The position numbers and the translations under genes were made by a program. This document shows, one piece after another, positions 49,876 to 63,499 of a DNA stretch of 64,000 nucleotides. How positions within the stretch are numbered: the first letter of the stretch is position 1; each line of letters begins with the position of its first letter. The notes beneath the pieces were generated by a model. The model had not been told where the DNA came from. It saw nothing but the letters and a program-made list of their open reading frames with translations, and did not search any database. Source of the stretch: Flaccisagitta enflata (taxonomy: Eukaryota > Chaetognatha > Sagittoidea > Aphragmophora); assembly GCA_965153355.1 (NCBI GenBank), contig OZ231127.1:43710001-43774000 (forward strand). The letters are read 5' to 3'.

Positions 49876-50479
49876 CTACCCGAATTAAAAAAAACGCAAG
49901 TTTTTCATAGGATTGATCAGATTGGACTATATTTCACTAATGAACGGCATTTTGAGGGCAAGTTAAGTTTTTTAGAGCTTCTATCCATCAAGTTTGAGAG
50001 TTTTAGTCAATTGAATTCAGTAACTGATGAGAAAAAGCCGCGCAAAAGCAGGAGGTATCTTGAGAAAAAAAATCAATGGTATTGGGAAATATCCATGATG
50101 ATTTTGGACCTTTTATCACACTTACCCGCTACAAGTGCTTCATTTTTCCTGGCAGACATTGGGTAACTTTCATATGAGCACCATGATTGGTGACGAAATG
50201 AGCTTAAATGCTCAAATGGTTACAAAAACGACAATCATAGAGAAATAATATTCAATGAGAAATGGCCTCTTTCTCCTCCAACTGCGAAATGAAATTTTGA
50301 CTTACTCACCTTCATTTGAATGTAACTTCTAAACGAATAAAGCTACAAATGTGGGATTGCGCTCAAAAGAAAGCCCTTGAAAAAAGCTTCAATTTGGTCA
50401 CCAATAAATTGTTTCTAAAGTTAGCCAAAGGCGCGTAAATTGGCATAGAAAAAACTTGCGTTTTTTTAAATTCTGGTAG
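49876..50479. mobile_element. TA-flanked inverted-repeat element (604 bp)
   Basis: The ends CTACCCGAATT and AATTCTGGTAG are inverted with one mismatch. They are followed by A-runs and an inverted CGCAAG/CTTGCG. TA lies on both sides. The termini resemble those of the 8262-8670 element. Confidence 0.6.
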
Positions 50480-51890
50480 TAGTCAGGTGATGATTTAGAA
50501 GATGATCGATGCATAATCGTGGATTCGCTCATTAGAATAATCGAGGATTTAGATCTGAACATTGAATTGCGTCCTTAGTATTAGTAAGAACGTCTTGTAG
50601 GTACTGTATATGAAACCCGAAAAAACTAAGTTGCTTTTACTGATGCATTCCCCTTGACATTGCAAACAACAAGTGACTGACGAACCGTTGACTATGCCAA
50701 TGAGTCTATAGGCTCTCACCTTTGGACTCATTTTTATCTCTCTTGACTTTCTTTGCGGAACTCAATTTTACTAATCATTTTATCATTTCATTGTCACGAA
50801 TCTGCGGGAGCTCCCATAAAGATCTCAGACTCCAATCATTGGCCAAAGAGGCTAGACAGATTCTGTAGTGCACTTGTAGCTCTCCATAACAGGTTTATTT
50901 GACTCTAACAAAGACAATTATGCAAGGATCGTGTTCTTGAGGCAATATAGCGCAGCTTCTCTCTTGAGGCGAGACACTTGACATTTTTTCCCAAAACTCG
51001 CCTAACTGGTATGAGCATGGAGTTTCTTTTGTTCAATGGAATTTGAAAAAAGAAAGAGACTTTCTTGACGATGCCATTTACTTAATTTTCAATTGAGGTA
51101 TGAATTAATGGGTCAATGACACTAGAATCAAATCAGACTGAGAAACCTTTCCCGTTGATCTACCTGAATGGGCAAAACGGGAATCAATTTTGGGTTGGAT
51201 GGAAACTTGGAGAACCTTATAATAAATGCTTGCCCTAGCCCTGCGTGTACGGGTGATCGCGTGAACGTGGGTGGACGCAGTGGCGCAGTGTCAGTGGCCA
51301 TGGTCAGTGGTAAACCCAAAGATCATTTCAGCATTACAGATTGACCAATTGACCGATCAATGCAGAGATGTACCGATTGCTAAAGGCAACTGAGTTGCAT
51401 GTACACAATCAAATCTCACTCATATCACTTTTGTGGCGACTTCACTGCTTCAACGTGAAGATCTGTCTTATGAACCAATGATCGAAATGACTGGGGATGA
51501 GCCGAATGGACGCATTACCAGACCATTGGACGGACTAAGACTGACGATATGAGTAGTGTACACACAATTCAAGGAGTATCATTGAGACAAGCTCAATCAC
51601 GAATGGCAGTCAGTCAACCTCCCTATACAACCTCTTTAATGATCTGCATAGCTGTATCAGTTCATGAAATATTTTAGCCCTGCCATGTCCGATCCCCAAT
51701 TCCTCGCCATTATTTTGATAATCAATGTAGAAGGGAATGGTTAGAGATTTAATGTAGTTTTGAATCGAGTGAACACTGAAAGGAACCGAAACACACAAAG
51801 ATAATGGTGAACGTTGTTGCCGTGAACTAGATGACCTGTATTTACGAGATGTTAAATCCCGCCCGGGAATGCGGCCGTGAGATGATTTAC

Positions 51891-52040
51891 CTGTTCTCTG
51901 GCTTTTTTTTCATCTTCCGCCTGCTGGTTGGCCTTTTCAAGCAGCTCTTTCGTTTTGTCAAGTTCATCTCTGAGTTCGTTAATCTTTTTTTTCACTTGAT
52001 TCGAGATTTTTGCCGCATTTTCAGCTTGACCGCCACTCAT
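51891..52040 (-). CDS. TPM: Tropomyosin alternative first exon 1b (short isoforms)
   Basis: This exon has 50 codons from ATG at 52040 to a GTAAAT donor in phase 0. It encodes MSGGQAENAAKISNQVKKKI and a charged coiled coil ending DEKKAREQ. Its position after exon 2, its phase and its ending match vertebrate exon 1b, which replaces exons 1a and 2 and splices to exon 3. The predicted short isoform is 254 residues, against 248 for the usual vertebrate one. The difference is a longer Ser/Gly/Ala start. An internal promoter must lie upstream. On the gene strand, (GA)n runs lie 0.6-1.3 kb upstream, but no TATA box is claimed. Confidence 0.9.
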
Positions 52041-52652
52041 TTTTGTTAGTTATTCCGAGTTTTGTTTCTCTTGAAATGTTTCCCTAAGTGAAGTTACACT
52101 TTATCCGCGGTTTCTCCTGTTTCTTCTTTTTCAGGTTAATTCCAAGTTGCTTTTCTTTTTTTTTTTCTTTTTTTGACGTTGTGATTGTCTGTTTTACTGT
52201 TCTTACAGGTTCACTTAGATTTGGATTAGATTTAGATTTGTTCAGAGTCTTAACGCGCGGGTTATACAATTATAGATATCCAACCACAAATAATCCTCCA
52301 ACAACGCCCATTTATATACTATTGAAGCAGTTTAGCTTAATTCATATGCATGTGCACTGGTTTTAAAAATACAAATCAGAAGAATATCAAAGCTGTATCT
52401 GTACAAGCACGAATTTTCTTTACAAAAATTCCATTAAAAAATTCCGTCGGCACGAAAAATTAAGCATTCTTCTCTCATTTTTTTCTCTTTTCAAATTCTC
52501 GAAGATTTCGATTTCTTCTCTCAAATTCAATGGCTTTTAATTTTTTTTCTGTTGAAGCTATCAGTCATTGTCCAACTCTCCTCATTTGCCCATTTTTCTT
52601 TCATCTGATTGTTTGTCCGTATGTCGGTTGGTCGGTCCCCGTTTCCCCCCCC

Positions 52653-53324
<672 letters not shown>

Positions 53325-55158
53325 TCCCTGTCCGAGATAGATACACACTCCTTAGTTATTTTACCGTCGCAATCACGATCCTCACTCTCATTCCTTTAAT
53401 CCTTTAACATACAGTTAATCCTTCGAGTCATTCCTTCTCTGACATCACCATTCCTTCCTTCTTTCCTTCCTTATTTGGGTTGAAGAAGGGAGCAAGGATC
53501 TAGACAAATCCTCAAAACTGCTAATGAGCTAAATGCTGTAAGGAAGTCGAGGCATGTGGCACGAGGTAAAATGGGCGTGTAGATATACCGTTGCTGTGTA
53601 ACGGCTGTTTCCCTTTCAGCAACGTGTCAAGCATCCACATGAAATCCACGATTCTTCTCTTTTTCTTTCTGCCTCGTTCCTGCCAAATACTTTACCAAAT
53701 ACCCCCCAAAAAATCCAAAACACACCGGCTCGTGCTTAGTCGGAGACATCCCTTCCTTCCTCTTTGACCATTGGCTGAGGACCGGATATCCCAAACAGCA
53801 TTTCAGGAGCGAAATTTGGTTGAGTGTCCATCTGCCTATTGGCAGTTGGCTGGGCATTGTCATCCAGCCATTGGTTGTTTGGCCATTGAGTTATCATTAC
53901 CAATCCCCCTTGCTCTTCATTGGATCTTCATTGGTCTTCCGATGAATTCTTATTGGTGGACATTGGTTTCCCATTGGTTGCTCAGTGAACTCAGCGGCAG
54001 ATTTTGACAGAGACCTCTGTTAGTTGATACAAGCAGAGTCGATGTCATTTTTTTTCTCAAGCCGAAACAAAAGGGACATTATAATTTGTAAAGTAAGGTA
54101 CAGATTTATGAGGCGATCGCGCTGCGTTTTCAATATGTAAGGCATCATGTCTTAAAACAGGAGTGAGGTTTTTTTTTCATTTCCTTCCATTACTCAGTTG
54201 CCTATTCCCAAATATTCTAAAGAGATGCTGGTATCCATGGTTAAAACTGAAGGTGTGGATGCGGTTGTCCGCCTCCAATTTGATGTGTGGCCATGTGGAT
54301 TAGCTAGTTGCTAAAAACAAGTAGTTACTAGTATTTGAACATCGTAAACGAAGTGGTATCGGTAGCGGCATGAAAATTGACCATTTACGCATCCCTTGTT
54401 ACAGGTAGAACATCGACCTAAACGCTAAATTTTTTTTTTCTTTTGAGGATCAAGGCTAAAATTGCAGCCTTGGCGCTTAACACCCTTGACAAAATTAGTC
54501 AAACTGAGAATGTCTTTCGACAATTTGAGCATGACAAAGTGATTTGAGTGGTACTTCGGGACATGTTACCACATATGGGGTAAATTCCATCCAAGTTTAG
54601 CCCACAATACCATATAGACAAGGTTGATAGCCTATTCAAGTCGTAATATTTCCATTTTCTTATAAAAAGCAGTCCACTTTGTCCATTATTACTATTTTCA
54701 TTAATGCACGATTTTGTTAGTTTCAAAGGCTGTTCTTATCTTTTCCTATCATCCAAAGATAGAGTTTTAAGCCATCAAAGATAAATGACTTGGGTATAAA
54801 GCTCGAAAAACAGCTGTAAACATGTGCCATCTCTATGTAAAAACATTTCTGGGAAAATCAGTGATTTGCCATATCTGACTTATTCGCTTCTCACCCTTCT
54901 AGCAGTGAGTAATCCCTCTATGTTGCTTTACTATGCAAAATATGGTATTTCTGCTATCTCTGTGTCAAATCTTATAATTATAGTGCACTTTATGCCATAT
55001 GTTCCCAGATCCCCTAATGAAGGCCCACTTAATCTAGCAAGTGTATTTCACGCTTTACAATTAGTCTGTACTAGTATCCTGTTGTCGCAATGTTTCATTT
55101 CTATCACAAAAGCGCCCGGGGCGCTTATTACAGGAAATACTGTCCATCATTGGCTCAC

Positions 55159-55284
55159 CTCTTGGACTTGCTTGTTGGCGGATTCGAGGTTGGTGTTGGC
55201 GGTGGAGAGATTTTCTGTGGTGGTGTCGAGGTCGTTCTCAACTTGTTGGATCTTCTTGTTCAAGGAGTTGATCTCATCGTCACG
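55159..55284 (-). CDS. TPM: Tropomyosin exon 2
   Basis: This is a 126-bp, 42-codon exon in phase 0 at both ends, from CTTTAG to GTGAGC. It encodes RDDEINSLNKKIQQVENDLD and then a Thr/Asn-rich coiled coil ending ANKQVQE, equal to classical residues 39-80. The TANTNLE segment resembles mollusc tropomyosins. The exon lies upstream of start exon 1b, so it can only be used in long isoforms. Codon use is GC-rich against an AT-rich intron background. Confidence 0.95.
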
Positions 55285-55615
55285 CTAAAGGATAACAACA
55301 ACAAAAAAGGAATAGGCAAATGACAAATGACTGCAAAAAAATGTTCAGATTGTTATTGAGTAATGAATATTAATGCATAACGTGTTTAATTACGAGGAAT
55401 CGATCCATGTGTTTTCCTTTATTCAAATTGTGAATGTGTCCAGTGATTGAGCGCACTCTTTTTCAAATTGAATGACTGAAGAAAAAATAAATCACTGATT
55501 GGTTGACTGATTGATTGACTGTTTGTGTGATTGATTGATTGATTGATGAACGCCAGTAACACTCACTGACATGCGCAATATTAAACTCATCGACGGACAT
55601 TACTCACAGCATTAA

Positions 55616-55619
<4 letters not shown>

Positions 55620-55686
<67 letters not shown>

Positions 55687-55696
55687 TGAGAGAGAG
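55620..55696. repeat. (AG)n microsatellite
   Basis: Interrupted by GTCTGAG twice; in the intron upstream of exon 2. Confidence 0.9.
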
Positions 55697-56537
55697 AGTC
55701 TGTCTTTTACGGTTGAGGTTTGAGAATGTGCCTGCGGAGCGAATCTTCAATTGATGAGATTTTCAAGATGTGTAAAAATCCTGCGCGATGTATAAATGGG
55801 AACTTCTTGATTTCTTTCGGATGTCGGAATGTCAAAATTTGTTTTGATTTCGGCATATTTATAGCGTCGGTCAGTCAGACTTTCGATTTGGCTCATTTTT
55901 TTTTCAAGTCTATACATTTATTTATACATTCATTTATACATACATTCTAATGATTCTATGAAAAACTGCATTCCATACAGACTGTTACTTCGTCCGTTCG
56001 TAGGTCCGTCACCCCCGAGTGTGTACCATATACCAGCGGACCGGCCGATCAACTTACAACTCGGTACTATAGTCATAGTCAAGTTATCTCGTCACGTTTT
56101 ATCTCTTCTCTAATTCTCGTTCATTTTCTCAACCGTTCAATCCTTTCTTCTTATTGTTAAACCATTCCTCTGTAATTCTCAACTCTCTCGATTTGCGATT
56201 CGTTTCATGAATTTTATTTATTTTGCTTCACTCATCGACAGTTTTGTTGAATCGAAAGGCTTCGGAATGAAGGCAGGGATGAGGATGGGTTGAGTGGGTC
56301 GAGGCATGAGTCGGGTGTGCCTGTTGGAAAGATTGGGCTAGTTGGCTGATAGTAAGGGCAAATACGGATCGGAGTGAAGTTTGATTGAAAGTTTGATGGG
56401 AATGCGTGAAAAAGGTAGATGAGCTGTGCTTGGGAAATCTGGAATGGGCACAATCTGGGCATTCAAAAGAAAAATCATTTCCAAGCACTGTTCATGTTCC
56501 AGTTGTATGATTAAAGCCGCCTCTACTTGGAAAATGG

Positions 56538-56677
56538 ATTTGGACTTGATCTAGGCATTCCGTAATCAATGCTTTAGTTGTATAGAATGACCATTGAAGA
56601 AATTTTTCTCATAATTACATCAATCAATTCTATCCAACAACAGCTTTGATTACGGAATGCCTAGATCAAGTCCAAAT
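56538..56677. repeat. Short hairpin, arms of about 33 bp
   Basis: The left arm ATTTGGACTTGATCTAGGCA (continuing to about 56573) is repeated inverted at 56643-56677, nearly perfectly, around a loop of about 70 bp. It is probably a small foldback remnant. Confidence 0.7.
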
Positions 56678-57420
56678 TAATATTCCAATTAGGTCAGGCT
56701 CTCATTATGCAAGTGGAACGCGAAAAGTGCTCGGAAATGAATTGTTATGCAAATGCCAAAATTGAGCCCATTCTATTGGGCATGGGACGAGTAGTATATA
56801 TCGGTTAATTGGTAAATATATCGAAAACAGGCAGCTAGAGGTCAATTTTCTTCATACATGTATATACACTGTTGGTTGAACATGGGACTGGAAGGGGGGT
56901 AAAGGACTATGAGTCGGTGGGTAACTGTGAAAACGGGGTTTAAGTAAAGGGGGTTAGTTACGGCATAAGTATACAGTATGAGATCAAATAGTGGATGCGC
57001 ATTGATTGGGATTGAAACTGAATCAAGAACTGAGACTAAGAATTGAAAATAAGCAAAGATGGGCAAAAGGGGAGAAAGCGATGGAGAGAGGAGGGGGGGG
57101 GTATTTGAATTTGGTTTATGATGAAAAATGCGGTCGATGATTGAATAACTGATATTGTTGAGGGGCAGAAGATGAGAAATGAGGAATCTGAAAGAGAGAG
57201 AGAGAGAGAGAGAGAACTGAGTGTGGGATGAAGAAACTATCCTCAAATATAAAAGATCTGATAGAATGACGCATTCACGTTACCATCTCACGCATGAATC
57301 GAATCTACTGACTAACAGTTTGACGCAAATATGATAATGGGAAAAAATTGACTTGGAGTGTAAGAAGAGAAAGAAGAAGGAAAAGAAGAAGAAGAACAAA
57401 AAGAAAGAAATGAAGTAGAT

Positions 57421-57555
57421 GAAGAAGAAGAAGAAGAAGAAGAAGAAGAAGAAGAAGAAGAAGAAGAAGAAGAAGAAGAAGAAGAAGAAGAAGAAGAAGA
57501 AGAAGAAGAAGAAGAAGAAGAAGAAGAAGAAGAAGAAGAAGAAGAAGAAGAAGAG
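57421..57555. repeat. (GAA)n microsatellite
   Basis: About 135 bp uninterrupted, (TTC)n on the gene strand. Confidence 0.97.
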
Positions 57556-57891
57556 AAAAATGATGGGAAGAGAAATCACGGGAGGAACAATTCTAGAAAA
57601 AAGAAAAAGAGAAAAATGAAATGAGAGAAGAATTTGAAAAGGAAAAAAAAAACCAGATCAAGAATAGGAGGGCAGGGGGATTGCTGAAGTTGCATGTGCG
57701 AAAATGGGAAGCATGTATGGTTTGAAGGTGTGGGTGGGCGATGGTGGAGGAGATTGAGAGGTGGGGTGGTAAAGCGAGAGATGGGGAAGCATGAAGAGGA
57801 TGAGCAAGAGAATGGATTTGTTCCACGCGTGGCGTCGACCACTCGATCGTAGTTGAGGCTTTCCGATCAGTGTGTGTATGTGCGAGAGAAA

Positions 57892-58152
<261 letters not shown>

Positions 58153-58312
58153 AACAAACAAACAAGGCGTAATGAACTGAAACTGTAATGGCGGCACATC
58201 GGACGGTCGACCAATTTATCCTCATGGCGATTACGCAACTTGAATCATGAACCTTTTTTCCCAATGCTTGACGTTTTAACTTATGTCAAACGTTCGTGTT
58301 GTGTTAACTTAC

Positions 58313-58449
58313 CTCTTTGAGGTTGCCTTGGAGCTCCTTCATTCTCTCCTCGGCTTGTTCTGCTCTGTCCACTGACTCTTCCTTCTCCTTCTTCATCTGC
58401 TGCATCTTCTTGCGGATGGCCTCCATGGTGTTGGAAGCAGCCTCCTTGC
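58313..58449 (-). CDS. TPM: Tropomyosin exon 1a-like (N-terminal coiled coil)
   Basis: This 137-bp exon starts in phase 1 after ATTAG and ends in phase 0 at AAAGAG before GTAAGT. Its first seven codons (KEAASNT) belong to the extension. The next 38 encode MEAIRKKMQQMKKEKEESVD and the following heptads, matching classical residues 1-38. The internal ATG (58426-58424) has a strong ACCATGG context and would give the canonical 284-residue protein. On the gene strand, long CCA and AAC repeats lie in the upstream intron (58518-58790). Confidence 0.95.
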
Positions 58450-58515
58450 CTAATGGGAAAGATATCGCAAAAAGGAATTCTGTCATTGCTTTGCATAGGT
58501 TCTTCGTTCCTCGAG

Positions 58516-58517
<2 letters not shown>

Positions 58518-58558
<41 letters not shown>

Positions 58559-58790
58559 GGTGGTGTTGGTGGTGGTGGTGGTGGTGGTGGTGGTGGTGGT
58601 GGTGGTGGTGGTGGTGGCGGTGGTGGTGGTGGTGGTGGCGGTGGTGGTGGTGGTGCATGGTGGTGGCGGTGGCGGTGGCGGTGGTGGTGGTGGTGGTGGC
58701 AACGGTGGTAGTAATGATGGTGGTGGTGGTGGTGGTGGTGGTGGCAACGGTGGTAGTAATGATGGTGGTGGTGGTGGTGGTGGTTACTGC
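58518..58790. repeat. (TTG)n/(GGT)n microsatellite
   Basis: TTG units change to GGT and GGC units, then a duplicated GGCAACGGTGGTAGTAATGA segment occurs twice. Confidence 0.95.
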
Positions 58791-59088
58791 TGTTTTATAT
58801 GAACTTCGAAGACCATTTAAGATAGATGTAAGATGTTGAATGTTTGGATACATCCCACACTCAAGCGCGTTAACATTCACTCATACACAATCGTTTATGC
58901 CATACTGAGAAACTGTAAGCTAGTATTTTGCCATTGCTTTTCAAGATGTCAATCACAACATCACTTTGGTTATCGGATTGATTGTGATCTGGAACGAGGT
59001 TGGAAAAATGATAATGAAATGAGATGGGAAAAGCTGAAAGACGACCAAAAGAGACGTGCCCGTAAGTTACTTGCGGCATGCAACGTAG

Positions 59089-59290
59089 AAACAAGGCCGG
59101 ATACACGGCCAATACCAGTTGCGGACGGGTGGGCAGAGGCGGAAATGCGCGTTTTCACACTTCCCAACTCGATCACCACGGACGGACGGACGGACGGACG
59201 GACGGACGGACGGACGGACGGACGGACGGACGGACGGACGGACGGACGGACGGACAAAGCCTCTTATAGAGTTGCGTGTCCGCAACCAAA
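59089..59290 (+). repeat. CGGA-family dispersed repeat, best copy, about 19 CGGA units
   Basis: AAGGCCGGATACACGGCC, GCGGACGGGTGGGCAG and AATGCGCGTTTTCACACTT lead into (CGGA)n at 59178-59254. CAAAGCCTCTTATAGAGTTG and GTGTCCGCAAC follow. Several open frames here are only repeat. Confidence 0.8.
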
Positions 59291-60854
59291 AACATTGTAA
59301 TGAGAATTTGACAAGTAACTCATCAACCCAATACGTCGGTTGGTCCGTCGATCCGACACGCATTCTCGCCTTTAGTGTAGGATCTACATAACTTCCTGCC
59401 ATTTCCTGAGAGGCTCTCCCCACATTGTGGCCCGTTGGAATCGTCAATCTGCACGCAACAGAGACCTTCTTGTTTTGAATGCAAAACCTGTCCAGTCTAC
59501 GAAGTAGTAAACCTCGTATTTCTTTTCTTTCCAAATGCGGCAGCAAGGTCGATTGACTAATTGCCTCATAGAATCTTGGAGAGCTTAAAGGAAAGAGAGC
59601 AGACAGACTCAAACACAAACGGGCAGATAATTGTGCTTGGACGCAAATTATGAACGTTCTAAGATAGATTAAAACGTGCGATGACGCGGGTGTTGATGGG
59701 AAAACGACTTCTTATGGCGCAATTGTACAGATTTTTTTCAGATTATGTATGTAATAACTAATCAGTGAGGGTTCACAAGGCCCTCTTCCATTTATTTCAG
59801 TTTGGGTATAGTGAGGGATAATGTTTCACTTGTCATACGTTGGGATCGGTCATAGGAAAGGGCCGATAAGGAGAAAGAAACGCCAACACCCAGTGCCCAA
59901 TGCCAAAAAGAATCCAATAGCTCGCTCATAAAAATGGAAGTGTGGACAGATTTCAAAATGGATTGACCGGTGCATTGTGATGGAAGGGTCAGTTGGCGGA
60001 ATAGATCGCCGAGATGATGCTAAAATCTTTTAGCGTCGAAATTGACGAGAGTCAAAAATCATGAGCCTCTATTCTTCGTTTTCATAGAAAACTCACGGTT
60101 AAAACTTGAAGCCGTATTTGGTGCCAACGTCATTTTCGCCGAAAAATGTGGATGAATTTGTATGTTTACGATTAAAAGAATTTTGAATTGGTTAGCAAAA
60201 ACCACTAAAACACAAATTTCAATATTTCGAAAAGATCTACTGAGAATATTGACGAAAATCGCCACACTTTGATCCAAGGAATTAAAGGAAAAAGAAAACC
60301 AAAAGAAAAAACGGTAATGTTCGATGCAAAAAAAAAAAAAAAAGGAGGATAGAAAAACAAAGAATGATTATCGTCTCATATATGTATATATGAACGAGCG
60401 AATCATAAAAGAAAAAAAGAGTTCAAAAACGGAATTAAAGATCAGTTGGACTGTTTCCAAAAAAAAACTTGGAAACATTTGTTTTCATTTAAAAGATTCC
60501 TTCCAGAACATCGATGTGAACTCCGACTTTACTGGTTGAAAAGATGGAACATTGAAAAATTGAAAGGAAGAGAGAAAGTTTTCAAAACCAAATATATTAT
60601 ATATTATCTATGCATCGAAAGTTCGAAACCCACTATCGTCCCCTCTACCTGAGTTTTAAAATGAAATTTTGAATTTGTTCGCGGGTATAAAGAAAGAAGG
60701 CCGAGAAAAGACATTCAGAATCAGATCGATGTAGAAAGGGGATGACGACAAACAACAGAAATGCTCAGAGACGGCGAGACACTATCAATAAACAGGAGTT
60801 CAAGAGAACACACGTAACATATGGACTGATGTATCCTCCTACGGAAATGCGTCG

Positions 60855-61052
60855 TGAATGGATGAATGAATGAATGAGTGAATGGATGGATGAATGAATG
60901 AATTATTGCATGAATAAATGAATGAATGAATGAATGAATGAATGAATGAATGAATGAATGAACGAGCGAATGAATGAATGAATGAATGAATGAATGAATG
61001 AATGAATGAATGAATGAATGAATGAATGAATGAATGAATGAATGAATGAATG
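60855..61052. repeat. (AATG)n microsatellite
   Basis: About 190 bp of GAAT units with one AACGAGCG interruption. Confidence 0.95.
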
Positions 61053-61526
61053 ACTATAAGGCGCATGTTCTAATAGGAATGAGAAGTGGTAACAATTTTG
61101 AACGTTCATAAAACCGTGACGGCGGACAGACTGACGGACGGACATGACTGCTTATGGCAATGCTTATGAGTTATGACAAAACGACAAATGACGAGAGAAA
61201 GGACACTTGTTTGCAAATCGGATGACTGAAGGATTTGACGATCCAAATACTTAAACGTGACTAATGATAGCTTCATCATCAAAGGAAATTTTCAATTTGA
61301 AAAACAAAAAAATACTTTTCAGTAAATCGTATATATACATTTAGGAAAGTTCAATTCTTCGTGAACGTGTGTTTCAATCCTTTGCCTCTTTCCTATGTCT
61401 GTCGTCGATCCATTTTGACTCTATCAGTCTATCTGTCCGTCTGTCCATCTCGCTCTTTTGGTCTTCACATATAAATTCATTCCTATAATCACTTTTTACT
61501 CATCAATCGTTCACTTCTCCACTCAT

Positions 61527-61699
61527 CATTCATTCATTCATATATTAATTCATCCATTCATTAATTCATTCATTCATTCATTCGTTCATTCATTCATTCA
61601 TTCATTCATTCATTCATTCATTCATTCATTCATTCATTCATTCATTCATTCATTCATGCATTCATGCATTCATTCATTCATTCATTCATTCATTCATTC
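61527..61699. repeat. (CATT)n microsatellite
   Basis: The complement of the 60855 tract, about 475 bp away; the two could pair. Confidence 0.95.
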
Positions 61700-61986
61700 T
61701 TCTAATGGGTTGTTGTAAATACGTTCTTCTAACACTCACGGGCTAAATTACTCGGTCATTTGCACAGCTCATCGACTATTTACACATGATTTCATTACCT
61801 TTCAAAATTGGCCTCTTTCAAAAGCGTCCCTCATCGAATAGATACAGTATTTACACGCGATTTTGATACTCTCTTGATCAATCTCGCTCAATAACATTAT
61901 GACAATGAGGCAGCGTACGCAGTTCATGTTTTGGTGTGAACCTAATCAAAAATCAATCACTGCAATTTAAAAAGAAATAAACTTAC

Positions 61987-62008
61987 CCTGTGACTTGGAA
62001 GAAGACAT
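61987..62008 (-). CDS. TPM: Tropomyosin first coding exon, start codon exon
   Basis: The exon reads MSSSKSQ plus the first base of a Gly codon, then a GTAAGT donor. It fits the 137-bp exon at 58449 (phase 1), completing GGC. The result is a 15-residue extension (MSSSKSQGKEAASNT) ahead of the usual tropomyosin start. The extension is Ser/Lys-rich and not coiled-coil. The ATG lies in an AAAATGT context. Upstream sequence on the gene strand has no clear core promoter that I can name. It could instead be a leader exon whose ATG is bypassed for the stronger one at 58426. Confidence 0.75.
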
Positions 62009-62344
62009 TTTGACTGTTGGTTGGTTGGGCTGGTTGGACAGAAAAACAGAAAAAAAGCTTCAACAAGCTTTAAGAAGAAGTCGACGCTCGAAGAAGGAGT
62101 GGAGTGCAAGTGAAGACCGTCTTCAAGAGATGGTGCAAATCGTTGGAAGCGAAGATGGCGGAGGAGGAGGAGGGGCAGGCGGAGGAGGAGAAGGAGGAAG
62201 AGGAGGAAAAAATGAGATGGAGAGAAGCAAAATCACGTTCGATCGTTTTCTGCAACACGCGCGAAGCTTGTCGAAGGATGCGCGGGCGGGAGGAGGTTGT
62301 TGTTGGGGCAAGCCACTGAGGATCTGAAGAAGAGGAGGAGAAAG

Positions 62345-62355
62345 AGGGGAGAGAA

Positions 62356-62402
<47 letters not shown>

Positions 62403-62435
62403 AGAAGAAGAAGAAGAAGAAGAAGAAGAAGAAGA

Positions 62436-62476
<41 letters not shown>
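62345..62476. repeat. (GAA)n(AG)n upstream of the first exon
   Basis: (CT)n(TTC)n on the gene strand, about 340 bp before the first start codon. Confidence 0.95.
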
Positions 62477-62480
<4 letters not shown>

Positions 62481-62643
62481 GGAAAGTCTATAACTAATAA
62501 CCCGGGGATACAGCTTACAATAACATCGCTGATGAGGGTAGGGGCTTAAATGTGCGGTAAGTACCAACGGACGGACAGACGGACGGACACAGCCTCAAGT
62601 CTTCGACTGAAATGTGATGAGAAAAATGAACAATAATGCCATT

Positions 62644-62920
<277 letters not shown>

Positions 62921-63499
62921 ATGATGATGACGGTGACGGCCTAAGTTCCCAGCTTTAAGACTCAAATCCTGTCCGAAAATCTTGCAACCAACCTATGTAT
63001 AAAACGACTTATTGGAGAGTTAACAGGTTACATGTTGGTAAGTTTGAAATGTGGCATTCAGTTCAGTAAAGTGTAAAGATGAAGGAGCATAAGTCGGTAC
63101 ATAGCATGCACTGCGTGAAGTACGCTGCTTGAGCCTCAAGCTTTGAAAGTGGGGATCGCAGCAAGTTGGAATATTGGGATGATCTCAGTAAAGAGAGGGA
63201 GTAGCCGTAAAGAGTGGCATTCGGTACATTGTGTTGCAAACATATTGGGAGGGGATATCACTGGAACACGGCATCCCTCATAGCGGTAGAGAGAGTCATT
63301 CTGTGTGTTTCATGGCAAAACATGGGGATTGGTTGAGATTGTCATGTGGCGCAGGAGTGAAAACGGCAGAGAAGGTGAGCACCGTGTTGCCTAGCTGTGA
63401 TAGGTAGGAAAAAATGACACAGCATATCAACCTATTCTGGGGTGTTATATACACCCAGACTGATATTCCCCTGCATGAGACTAAAAATTCTGTTGGGAT

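Noticed and set aside
50720-50731. MSPK followed by GTGAGA as another micro first exon
   Set aside because: Twelve coding bases with a donor-like sequence occur easily by chance, and no supporting context was seen.
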